Part shown: positions 48,234-59,554 of the stretch, piece by piece
Numbering within the stretch: position 1 is the first letter of the stretch
Layout of the letters: the number at the start of each line of letters is the position of its first letter
Source: Thermothelomyces thermophilus ATCC 42464
Taxonomy: Eukaryota; Ascomycota; Sordariomycetes; Sordariales; Chaetomiaceae
Direction: 5' to 3'
DNA length: 64,000 nucleotides
Assembly: GCF_000226095.1 (NCBI RefSeq)
Contig: NC_016476.1
Location: forward strand, 4,030,001 to 4,094,000
Notes under the pieces: generated by a model
What the model was told of the DNA's origin: nothing
The model's input: the letters and a program-made list of their open reading frames with translations, nothing else
The model's database searches: none
Position numbers and translations under genes: made by a program

Positions 48234-49740
48234 TTGCAAGCGTTGGAACCGGACCCGACCGCAACCCGACCGCATCTCGCACGCCCGTCAAAATTTTCAC
48301 CGCACAGACTACCTAGCGCCCCTGAACGTAACGTTGATTTAAAGCCTACCACCAAGCCACTAAGTAGGGAGGCCTATAGCTTCGAACCAATCAAAGAGGG
48401 GCCTACTATAGGTCTACCTTACCTTAGATATTAAAGAACTAAGAGGTCTCGTCATATAACTAGTCGACCTTATGCCAAGCCCTAAGTAGGGCAAGGTATA
48501 GGACCTCGCTAATAGGCTCTTATAGGGCCTTATGACCACTATTATGGGCCTGGTTCCGAACCTATAGGAACTTATAGCCGAGGAAGTTAAAAAGGGGCTT
48601 AAAGAAGCCCTTAAGGCTACCCCCCGCCCTACCTAGGCATAGGTAGCTATAGGCTCGTAACAGGGGGTAATAGGCCCCTAGGGAGGCCTACCATCGGCTA
48701 AGGCAGTGCTGTTACAAGCCTCGCGAGAGGTTACGATATAGAATATAGGCCTATAGGAGGACCTTAGAGCCTGAACCCTGGCCGAGATAGTCTAAGCAGT
48801 TAACGGGGCTTCTAGCCGCTAGGGAGCCGTAGCGGCTAGGAAGCTCCTAAGTAGGGATATAGTAATAGTCTTTAAGGATAAGGCTACTAAGGATTAGTAT
48901 TTGGCTAACAAGCGATAGGTAGTTATAGCCTTTAGAGAGGAGGCTAGGGAGGTCGGCAGGGCCTATATAGTCCTAGCTAAAGGATTCCAGAAGGAAGAGC
49001 TATAGGGGGTTAGCAAATAAGACTTTAAGGGGGCTATAGGCCTATACTCGATCGAAACGGTCAAGTTCCGGCTGCCAAGGAGCCTATAGAGAAAATAGGC
49101 TACGGTACTCCTAGGCTTATAGGACCTTAAAGAGGTCTAGAAGGCCTATGATAAGGGTATAGTCTAGGATACCTAGGTACTAGACTATAAGCCTTACTAG
49201 GATGCTCAAGAGCCAAGGTAATACTATAGGTATTAGAGCTTTGGCTATACCTAGTAGTACTACTAGCGGCCGGCCTGTTATAGCCGTTATAGCGTAAAGG
49301 CCTATAGGGAGGGGGGGAAGACTAGGGAGGCCTAGTGTCTTACCTACTCTAACTAACTCCCTTATAGGTATATAGCCTATAGGGGCCCCTATATAGCCTA
49401 GTATAGGGGCTGCCTAAAGAAAGTCGAAGCCTAGGAGAAAGCTAAGGAGGCCTACTAGTATAGACCCCGGACCTTCTAACCACTAGAGCAACCATACTAG
49501 AAGGTAGCCTTCGAGTTTAATAGCTAGCCAAAGGATAACGACTACTACTAAACCGGGGCTAAACGCCCCTATAGGAGGCCTACCCTAGCCTAACAGGTAG
49601 CTAGGAGTACCTTATTCGACGCCCGACAGACCTATATCTCCTTTCTACAGCCCGGAACCCCCTCCCTCTCGTAGCTAGCCAAGGGGGTAATAGCTATAGA
49701 GCCTACTACTACTACTATGCCTTCGTCCTCTACCCTAGCT
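48234..49740 (+). pseudogene. LINE ORF1 (Gag-like, with zinc knuckles; decayed)
   Basis: Starts MQALEPDPTATRPHLARPSK and stays open for 66 codons, then meets RIP stops. At about 49225-49440 a degenerate set of three CCHC-type knuckles is visible (SFGYT...YY...PACYSRYS.KAYREGGKTREA.CLTYSN). Many cysteines have become tyrosine (TGC/TGT to TAC/TAT). ORF1 of such LINEs binds the element RNA. Confidence 0.7.
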
Positions 49741-49749
49741 ACCTCAAAT

Positions 49750-52700
49750 ACAAATTAGGATCCTTTAGTAGAACACCTAAGGTAATAAACAGGCCTTTAA
49801 GGTTCTACTAGAGGAAGCTAAATATAACCTATTAGCTATCTAGGAACTATAGATCAACCGGTTTATAGGGTTAATATACTGCCCCTAGGCTTCGAAATAC
49901 TACCTAGTTTATAAGCCTAAGGGCAAGGCGGCTATTCTAGTGGCTAAGCGCTTCCCGGTTAGCTAATAGGACTATTTGGCAGAGGAGAACTAATATAAGG
50001 TAACCTTTCCGACCCTAGGAAAGAGGGGGTTCGAGCTCTAGTTAGTCTATAATAATAAAGGGGAGCAGGCCCTCTTATAGGACCTACTAGCCCTACCTTA
50101 GCCAACCTACCCCCTAGTTCTTATAGGTAACTTTAACCTCTACTACCTAGTCTAGGACCTATTCGATAGGCTTAGCCCGGGGGCTAGGGACCTCCTTAGC
50201 CTTATAGACTAATAGGATCTCGACCTACGTATACCTTATGGCCAGGTTACCAGGGCCCCCTAAGGGCACCAGCGCGGCCGGCCTTCTATGATAGACCTAT
50301 TCTAGGCCTTAGCTAGGCTAGAAGCGACCTACAGGGATATCACAGAACGTAGGAAATCCGACCACTACCTATAGGCCCTAAATGTCTCCCTTTAAGGGAC
50401 TAATAGGCCCGTGCCGGCTAGTAAAGGGTAGGATTAGAAGAGCCTAGACGAGGAGGTCGCGTAGGCCAAGGCGGCCTACCTCCTACTCTAGCTAGGTAGA
50501 TAGGCATCGGCCCGGGCCGGGCCTGTCTTCCGGGGCCCGGAGGAGCTTCTATAGGCCTTTAATAGGCTTATAGAGGCCCTCGAAGAGATAGCTACGGTCT
50601 CGGCCCCGGCAAAGAAGGCTAGTATAGGTAGCAAACGGGCTTAGTAGTAGACAAAGGAGGTTCGAGAGGCCTAGAAGAGGGCCAAGGAGGCAGAGAAGGC
50701 CTATAGGGGCACCCTAAACCCCTATATATAGGAAGCACTCCGGCAGGCCTTATGGGACTAGGCTAAGACTATTACAGCTATAAAGACTAAAAGCTAGAGA
50801 GCTACGTTATGGGAGGCAACTAGCCGGCCGGACCTGCTATAGAGGCTAGAGCGGTAGGTAAGGCTATAAAGCTATTTACCGGTCGACCCTCTAAAGCTCC
50901 TAGCCTTCGAAGGAAGGCTTATAACCTACTAATAGAAGGCTAAAGCATTGACCGATAAGTTCTTTCCGAACCTGGAAGCAGACCTGGTAGATATCGACGA
51001 CCTAGATCTAAATGACTACTAGGAGCCGAAGTTCGAAATGAGCTAGGGGGTTATGGTAGGCAAAGTCAGGGTAGTACTAGCTAGAGCGGCCCTATAGAAG
51101 GCCTTAGGGGAGGACCTCCTCCTTATAGGTCTACTAAAGGCCTATAGGCGGCTACTCTACCAGATACTAGCTATACTAGCCTCGGAAAGCCTATAGCTTA
51201 GCTATTTCCTAGCCTAATTTAAAAGGGCTAAGATAGTAGTCCTCTATAAATCTAGCAAACCCCTATAGGCCTACTTTACCCTAGGTAGCTATAGGCCTAT
51301 AGCGCTCCTACCGATAGTAAGCAAAGTGCTAGAGGCTATAGTTACCTAGAAGGTAACGGCTATTATAAAGGCCTATAGGCTTTTACCGGCCGAATAGATA
51401 GGTAACTAGGAATATAGGTCTATAGAACTAGCTATCTAGCTTATTATAGCTTAGGTCTAGGAGGCCTAGAGGTATAAGGCGGCTACCTCCCTTCTATAGC
51501 TTGATATCTTAGGGGCTTTCGATACTCTTAACTATACCCGGCTACTAGCCACTTTATAGAGCTAGGAATTCCTAAAGTGGTTGGTAGTCTAGGTTAGGGA
51601 GTGGCTATAGGATAGGGTAGCTATCCTTTACTTCGATAGCTAGGAAATGGAGGATATAGCAATAAGGGCTAGGGTCCTATAGGGGTCACCCCTCTCCCCT
51701 ATACTATTTATCCTCTATATAGCCTCCCTTTATTAGGCCATCCACTAGGCTAGCCCCGTGGTTAGTTTGATAGGCTTCGCTAACGATACTAACCTCCTAG
51801 CCTTTAGGAGGGCCGAGGAGGCCTATAATGGTTAGCTATAGAGGGCCTAAAAGGCCTACCTTTAGTAGGCGAGGACCTAGGGTATAGCTTTTGCCCCGGA
51901 AAAGTGCAAGCTTATCTACTTTAACAGGGGCTAGAAACAGTGGTCACGACCGCTAGAGCTCCTACGGCCTGGAGGGGGTACTACCACTATAGCCCCGTCG
52001 AAGTCGGCTAGATTCCTTAAGGTCTAGTTAGACTAGAGGCTATAGTAGGGCCCCTATTATATAAAGGTAGCTAAGAAGCTAAAAACCTAAGAGTTTACCC
52101 TAACCAGGCTTACTATAAAGACCTAGAGCCCTGGCCTCCTATAGGCTTACAAGGTCTATACCAAGTATATCTATAGCGCCCTAGCTTATAGGGCCTTAAA
52201 CTTCTATAAGCCTACCAAGCCAGGGGGTAAGCCGGAAGGCCCTGCTAGGGAACCATCGAAGGCCTAATATAAGGCCCTTTAAATAGTTACCAGGGCTTAT
52301 AAGGCTACCCCTATCCGGTGCCTCGAAATAGAAGCCTAGGTGCTACCCCTTAACCTTTATCTTAATAAGAGGCTAGCTAACTTCGAAGCTAAACTTGACC
52401 AACCGCTCTTATAGACTAGGGCAGGTCCGGGGGCCTCCCGGGTCCCTATAAGGGCCCTTATCTAACAGGCCTATAATAGGCTAAGCTAGAGGTTCTAGAA
52501 GAGAAGGGCCAGGGCAAGGGGCTAGGAGCTAAAGCCTATAGCCCTAGAGGTAGCAAGGTCAACGGTCCGGCAGTAGGTTTAGGAGGGCTATAAAGGGGGT
52601 CGACCCCCCCTATAGACCCTACAAAGAAGGCTATAGGCTATAGAACTAGCTATATTAGCCAGCTAGAGCAACTGTTAGAGAGCCGACCAAGCCGGTAGGA

Positions 52701-53283
52701 GGATATAGTGCGTATTAGACAAGGACCCCCTGCGCTTAGTTTTTACAGGGGAAGGCCTATAAAGGCACTAGGGCCTAACAAAGGCCTAGAGCTCCCTACT
52801 AGTATAGGCCTATACAGGGGCTATTAGCCTCCGTGACTTCCTTTTTAGGGTTTAAGTCCTAGGGGTTAGTACCCCCTACTATGCCTATGGCCAGGGGAGG
52901 GAAACTGTAGAGCACCTAGTCGTATAGTGCCCGAACCTACTAAGAAGCCGAACGTGAGAATCCTAGGAAATACGGTTACAAAGGGACCTAGACCTCGTTT
53001 TACGGGGTATAGGGGCCTGTAACTATCGTTTGGCAAGGAGGGTTCTATGGTGGCTGATGGACCTAGGGAGGCTCCTAGAATACCGCCTTGCAAGGAGGCT
53101 AGACCGGGAGGGAAGGCCTCTATAGGGCTATTCTAGCTACTTCTCCTTCCCTTTGTAGTGTATTAGTATTCCGGATTGGGCGTTAAAGGCGGGACAGAGG
53201 TTTTTATCCGGCCTATTAGGCACGGTTTCCTTTGTATATAACTAGAGAGGCTCCGGTATGCTTATTAGCATAGCGGTGTAGGA
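49750..53283 (+). pseudogene. LINE ORF2: endonuclease and reverse transcriptase (decayed)
   Basis: Reading through TAG, the frame gives an endonuclease (EEAKYNLLAIQEL near 49.83 kb, VLIGNFNLYYLVWD near 50.13 kb). A reverse transcriptase follows (GSYRPIALLPIVSKVLEA near 51.3 kb, LDILGAFDTLNYTRL near 51.5 kb, RVLQGSPLSPILFILYIASL near 51.7 kb). The active site at 51779-51787 is F-A-N-D where F-A-D-D is expected. The C-terminal zinc motif region (ETVEHLVVQCPNLLRS) lies near 52.91 kb. Almost all interruptions are TAG. Confidence 0.82.
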
Positions 53284-53319
53284 CTAATAATAATAATAAT
53301 AATATTAACCTAATTGTTA

Positions 53320-55850
53320 ATATCCTCTTTGTTTGCTTTCTCTATCTACTTAGATAGATTAGGAGGCTTCTATAAAAGCCTATTAGTAATAGCATTTTTA
53401 GAACCTAGAATGTACTTGACCTTAAAGTTAAATAGCCGAATCTATATAATCTACTGTATTATTAAGGCTCTAGGTATATCACTAGCTATGCTATTTAATT
53501 AGTAAACTAGGACAAGAGTATTCGTTTTTATAATAAAATAGATACTAAAGAGGTACCGTTAGAAACGTTTTAATAGGAAAAGTAGTCTATAGAGCTCCCG
53601 TTTAGTAGGGTCATACCGTTTCTCTACCTTAGACTATATCCCACTCTTAAACCGGTATAGGTACGTCTTTTTATTAGGCCTGACTTGTTTAATGACTCCT
53701 CCTTAACCGAAAAGAGTTACATCGGTCATTAGGTATATCTGACTATATCTAGGGTTATTGAAAACAAGCGGTACGAGGACTAGGGTAGTGATTATTCGAG
53801 TTTAGAGTTTCTTTATAGCCTGCTATTAAGTAGGGCCCCATTCCTAACAGGTATTCTTCTTTATTAGGTCGTATAGCAGCCGAGTAATCGTAGTAAAGTA
53901 TTTTATCTAGATCTAGTAATAGTTAACGATCCCTAGGAAGGTATAAATATCCTTTAAATCCGAATAGGAAGTCTACTTGAGGATTTTTATAACTTTAGTA
54001 TTATTAGGTAATCGCCCTTTAGGTATATAGAGGTAGCTAAGTAATACCGCTTATAGGTGGTACTACTAGGATTTCCTAGCTATAATGGTAGCTTTAGTAA
54101 GTTTAGTATTTAGGAGAACTATATTAATATTTTAAAGGTATTTAACTACGAACTTCTATAACCTAGGGGTAACTTTTTCCCTATTATAGTTAGACTATAG
54201 CCCCTTTATATAAATATCGTCTAGATAAACGTAGTGGATATCCAGAATTAGGTTCTAGAAGATCTAGGTTATTACTTATTAAAACTAGGCAATAGAGTTC
54301 GTTCTACCTATAGGGAGGGTATATATCTAGAAGAGGCTAATAGGCGTTTAAAAGGTAGTAAGATCCCGGCTCCTTTTATTAAGGCTTACTTGGTCGTACC
54401 TAGAAAATAGGTCTAAGAGAGAGATAACTTTATAACTACCAAAGTCCTTATTAAATTCCTCTATAGCCGGCGGTATAAATATATCCTATATAGTTATAGC
54501 ATTAGCTTTCTGGGCGTTATTAATTAGCTAGAGGCCGCCGTCCTTTTTAAGGACTAGGAACCAGTTATTACGGTAGCTCTTATGGCTAGGCTCGATAATC
54601 CTATACTAGATCTGCTACTTTAGGAGGTTAATGACCTTTGGCATTAATAGCTTTAGGATAGGGATACTCTTTAATTACTACGCTATATAAGGGATAGTCC
54701 GGATAACCTAAGGAGGGATAATGTTAGGGTAAATCTGCCTATATTTAGTGAAATCCTACGCTAGGGCGGCCTCCCTATTCCATAGGACCTATATAAAGAG
54801 TTCCTTCTCGTAGTTAGATAGAAAGCTTCCTATAGACGTAAGTAGTATATTAAGCCGTTTGGCTATAAGCTACGTCCTAGGTTCTAGGTTTGAAAACCGT
54901 AGTATAATAAGGCTATCCTACTCTAACCTAAACTTTATCCTTTTAATAGCTTCCCCTAGGTACTATTCCTGCTAATTAGGGTTACCTTTAGGTACTAAAC
55001 TATCGCTAATGGCTATATCTATAGGGTAAACTTTCCTAGCTATAGACTTTTATATAGTAAATGTCTATACCTCCTATAACCCTTTTCTAACCTCTAATAC
55101 AAGTTTCCTAAGCGCTTTCTATCCATCTAGATAGCTAGGCTTGTCCGTTTCGCCCTCCGTTTCCTAGTATCTCTATTTTAAAGTGTTCTATCTAGTAAGA
55201 TAAAATGTCAAAACTTTAGTAAATGTATCGATAAGAGGTAGGTAAGAAATCCTTAATATTATATTAAAAATGGCTTTATTAGCCTAATTATTAAGAAATC
55301 TAAGTAGAATTTCACTATCCTAAATATCGGCAAACGTAGGGGTAGTGATAATCGTTATAACTAAATGCTAAAGTTTGTCTCTTATAAGTTAATATTTTCT
55401 TTTGAACGTCGTTTTAGCTATAACGTCTAAGATAACCGACGCTTTGATTAATTTATTTCTAGTAATAATGTTTACTATAACTAGATAGCTAGCTTTATGG
55501 TTAAACGTTAGGCTTATATTATGAATAAATAATATACCTAGTAAGATTTAGTAATTACTAGTATCTCTATCTAAAATAAAGAAATGCTTATAGATTAAGA
55601 TAGCCCTTAAAATAATTATACTAACTATTTTTCTAGTAAATGGCTTACTATCATAAAGACCCTAGGAAATTACTATTATTATCTATATAGGGAGACGGTA
55701 TCTCTATATTAGGCTAAAGGTAATTATATTATACTTGGATCCAGTATTAATTAAAGTAAGTATCTTCTTACCCTTTAGATTCTTAAAGTTATAATAGAGC
55801 ATTAGTAATATATATATCTATATAAGTATACCTATCTAGATCTTCTAGCT
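53320..55850 (-). pseudogene. Gypsy B protease, reverse transcriptase and RNase H
   Basis: The protease core reads LINTGSKYNIITFS (usual D-T/S-G; Asp changed to Asn). The RT has WFLVLKKDGGL, FIPPAIEEFN, LLDLFSRYDQVSL, RSRDLTTF and, at about 54228-54217, Y-L-D-D-I with both catalytic aspartates intact. RNase H follows (GI.SKVEKRYDPTKRELQ, IKTNTLVLV near 53.5 kb). It then meets the LINE insertion just after the tether region. This gypsy lineage is common in fungi. Stops are mostly TAG. Confidence 0.8.
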
Positions 55851-56599
55851 AGTAGAGAACGTATAGATTAGAGCCTAGAAGGATATTTCGATTTCCTCCA
55901 AATCTAGCTAGTCTCGCTATCTAGTAAGGTAGTCACTCTGGAAACCGTCCGTTATAACGGCCTACTAGCTATCACTAGTAACCTCTAAAAATACTAGAAC
56001 TATAATCGTAGACTCTTTTTCCTTAACGCTACTCTATCTGCCTAGATAGCTAAGGTATATCTTAACCTCTTATAGCACTCTCCCTCTTGTCTATAGAACT
56101 AGCTTATTAGGGAAGGGAATAGCTAAGCCCTTATATTTGATCACCTCCTAAGGACTTTTATAATCCTATTTAAGGAATGTAATTAGCGTATTCTTAAATG
56201 CTAAGGAGATCCTTAAGACCTTGTTAATAGTAAGTATCTTTGCTTAAAGAGCCTTACTAACTAGAGAGAGTATATTATAAGCTATATTTTCCTTAGTTAA
56301 TTTCTCTAATTCTCTAAAGCAAACAGTTTATTTCTATCTAGCTAGGGGGAGAGCTCCCTCATTAATATAGTTAATAGCCCTCTTAGTAGTAGCTATAACC
56401 TTCTAGCTTATAGCTAGAAGGTTAGTTCCTCCTACTTTTATATTCCTTTTTAGTAATTAAATAGTCTTTACTTTATTAATCCCCTCTTACTAGATAGAAT
56501 CCTATATTAGCTCGTCTTCTATTTCTATAAAATAGTACTTTATAAGGGTAATACTCTATACTATAGTTACTATATTACTATCCCTATTAGAAATATCTT

Positions 56600-59000
56600 T
56601 ACTATTAACCTCTAACTCGATAGTATTAAAAGCTTATATCGCTATCTAGTTAGTTCGTAACACGTCCGTTAGTAAGCCCTTATAGTCGGTGGCAAGAATA
56701 GGGTCGTCTGTCCGAGACGCCGTCCGTTTTACCTGCTAGATAAGAATACATCTACCTTGCTTACGATCTATCTGGAAATTAATCTCCCTAGCCTTAGTAT
56801 AATTGTAGATTAACTCTAGAGAAACTCTCTTAGTATCGGTAAGGCGATTAAGGGAGGTTATAACTACTTTTAATAGATATAAACCTTTAGTATACTAAAG
56901 GAAGGTCTTATTAGTAATGAGGTTTAAGTCTAGATAGTACTTTTAACTATATTTCTTTTAGTAGCTCTTCATAAACTATTAGTATATCTCTTAGCTAGGA
57001 AGATCTAGCTAAAGAGAGGCATAAGTATAAATAATATACTATTATATCCCCTAATTAGCTATAGTAGCTATATCCTTACTAAGGATTTTAACTTACTAGC
57101 TTTCTAGAAGAGTAAGATCCTTCTTACCCAAGATCTACTTAAAACCAAGCTAATAGATAAGACTATTATAGATATCCTTTACCAAAACTAGATACCTATA
57201 TAAAGTATATCTAGTTACTATAGTAATAGTAACTATAAGGTATAGCTAAGGTCGAACTTAGCTAGAACCTATCGCTCTTCTTCTTTTACTAAGACTCTTA
57301 AGTAGCTAATAGGTAGGTTCGGATCTCCTTAATCTTATCATTACTTAGGTCGTCTATCTGGTTATAGGAACGCTTACTCCTATCTAAGGATTTACAACCA
57401 ACTTTGCCCTTATTAATCTAAAGCTTATATAAGGCGTCTATAAGCCTATCGACGATCTTATTAAAGGTAGTATCTCTCTAGGCAGATGAACCTAAAGGAC
57501 TCTCCTATATCTAGGGAGCTAAAGGACTTTTCTTAATAGTCTAGCTTACCTATAGTTTAACTTCCCTTTCTTTTAGATCTAGCTTATAGTATACTAACCT
57601 AGCGTTAACTCCCTTATATAGATACTCCTATATAAAGTCATAGAAGTCCTCCTACTCTATGTCATTAACCTATAAGTCACCCTTCTTATAGACCTAAAGA
57701 CTAGTCTAGAGAATAAGGGGAAATCTATCCTATATCTTTTAGATAGTTAACGATTAATAGACCGCTTTCTTCTTCTTTGGCACTTAGGTAAGTAGGATGT
57801 TAACGTGCTCTAGGTAGTTATAGATAGACTTGGCCAAATCTATATACTAGGAATCTAGGAGATACTCTAGCTCTTAAGTAGAGGTTTCTTAGCGAGAGTC
57901 GTTCTACTTCTAGCGTTCCTTAACAATAGCTTCGAAAGTAGCCTAATCCTTCTTCTTTAACTCTAGCTACTAGTTAAGGATTTTCTAGAGGTCATCCGTA
58001 TACTACTACTTGAAGTAAGAGATCTTATCGCTATTATCTGTACTAAAGATCTTATAAGCCTTTTTAAAATGCTTAAGGTATTTAGTAGTATTATAACTAG
58101 AGAAGAGACTAGGTAATCTCTTATCTATTGGTAAAGGGAATATAACCTAAATAACTTTAGTAAGTCTATCTATTATAATGTCTACTTAAGTACGATACTT
58201 GACTTCTAAGTCTAAAGTGAGGTTTCTAAACTCTAGTAATTAAGGCGATTCTAATAGCGTCCTTTCTAATAAGGTTTTAATATACCTAGATATGAAAGGT
58301 ATTAAAAGTAGTAATTCTAATTAAGGTATTTACTAAACTATTAAGAAGAGTAGTACCTAAGGTTACCATCTTTAATTATACCTTCCTATTTCGGTAACTT
58401 CCTTAAAGATAACTTTTCTATCTAAGTAGCTAATTTAGGAAGCCTTCTTCCTTTCTTTTAAGTCTTCTTATAACTAGTAAGATTAAATATAAACTTGGTC
58501 TACTACTTTCACTCCTTTAGAGTATACCTAGTAAAGCTATTCCTAAACCTTCTAATAAGGGATACTCTATAATAATAGCATTCTAACCTCTAAAGTCAGA
58601 ACTCCTAAAATAATAAAACAAACCTATACTAGACTACTAAAGAGTAGTAATATATAGATAGATATACCCTTACTAGCAAGCGTTAGTACTAAGGTAACTA
58701 GGGCTAGGATAGCTATAAAGCTCTTCTCTAGTGTCCGTATAATTCTGAAATCTCGTTTCTAAATTCTAAACAGTTCTAGCGTTGCTAATCCGCATTTTGG
58801 AGTTTCTATCCCTCTAAATAGACGTCAAACTCCTTTAAACTTATCGTCCTACGATTCCTACCATCTCTACTAGCAGTGTTATTACGTTAGGGCAAGAGTA
58901 GTTCCCTAGCCTACCGCTAGATATACCGATCTCTTAGCACCTATATTTGCCCTTCTTGCTTTCCTAACAGTTTTGCCGTACATGCCTCCGTATATATATC
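56600..59000 (-). pseudogene. Gypsy B gag region (decayed)
   Basis: The minus strand between the 5' LTR and the protease has Gag-like, charged, stop-ridden sequence (for example RVSLIRRFRNSFTRYTLKE near 58.55 kb). I could not place a zinc knuckle. Assignment rests mainly on position. Confidence 0.5.
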
Positions 59001-59102
59001 TTCACTCCTCTATCATAAACGTTACTATCCTACTACATTTAAAGTCTAGTAATCTAATTTAGACTTAAAGCTAAGCTCTTCCCTAATTAAGCCCCTAAAA
59101 TA

Positions 59103-59550
59103 TAAGCTAGTACTAACCCTCTAGGGTACCACTTAGTACCTCTAGAACTAAACCTCTGTCTGGTTAGATAGGGAGGAGCTTCGGCTTAAAAAGTCCAGGG
59201 CGTCTGAGTATTTATAGTTATAGTAGGCAAGTCTGACTATCTAGATAGTAATAACAATAGGGGCAAAGGCGGCAATAGTAATGTCCCTCTAGACAGACGT
59301 AAAAGAGTCTACTTATATAGAAAAAGATATCCTAACTTATAAAAGAAAGAAGAACTATATCCTACTACTCTAATCCATTAGAGTAAATAAGTGTTAAAAC
59401 TATCTATTGTCCTTATCTATCTCTCTAGTACCCCTAGATAGGTAACCCCTATTTATGCCTATTATATATAATAAAGCTGTATAGAACCGGAAAAACAAAA
59501 CTATACCTTATGTTCCTTTAGTTATATTAAGAACTTCTAGCCCTAGTCTA
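59103..59550 (-). repeat. Gypsy B LTR (5' in element orientation)
   Basis: 448 bp, partner of 27803-28250. On the minus strand the element interior begins at 59102 with CTTATATTTTAGGGG or a few bases earlier. Confidence 0.88.
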
Positions 59551-59554
59551 ACGT

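Larger units (their letters stand above)
48077..53301 (+). mobile_element. Tad-like LINE, near full length, inserted in Gypsy B
   Basis: A 13-bp target duplication ATATTAACCTAAT flanks it (48064-48076 and 53302-53314). The 3' end is a TAA repeat (about 53284-53301) in place of poly-A, as in Tad and other fungal LINEs. Two ORFs on the plus strand. Size is 5,225 bp. The first 360 bases look almost untouched by RIP, whereas the rest is filled with TAG codons. Confidence 0.9.
27803..59550 (-). mobile_element. Gypsy B: Ty3/gypsy retrotransposon inserted in Copia A integrase
   Basis: It is bounded by two 448-bp LTRs. Target copies are ACAT (27799-27802) and ACGT (59551-59554), or five bases if the next T is included; they differ by one RIP-type transition. 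Deleting the element plus one target copy restores the Copia integrase frame and spacing. LTR ends read TA...TA, as expected if TG...CA was hit by RIP. Coding is on the minus strand: Gag (about 59.0-56.6 kb), protease, RT, RNase H (55.85-53.3 kb), integrase (48.05-46.6 kb). Without the D and LINE insertions it is about 11.9 kb, long for a Gypsy. The excess is the region between integrase and the 27803 LTR. Confidence 0.85.

Noticed and set aside
48080-48355. 91-codon minus-strand frame at the LINE 5' end
   Set aside because: Overlaps the LINE 5' region and ORF1 start; openness reflects low RIP and GC content. No motif or second copy to support an antisense gene here.
48434-53283. TAG appears as almost the only stop in long readable frames, as if TAG were a sense codon (Gln)
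   Set aside because: Flanking host genes use normal stops. TAG sits where Gln (CAG) or Trp (TGG) is expected, and Cys-to-Tyr and Asp-to-Asn changes are also G-to-A. RIP explains all of these; no code change is needed.
53284-53301. TAA microsatellite
   Set aside because: It is the 3' tail of the LINE, directly followed by its target duplication, not an independent repeat.
53314-53502. 62-codon plus-strand frame beside the LINE
   Set aside because: Antisense shadow of the Gypsy B RNase H/tether region, which reads coherently on the minus strand.
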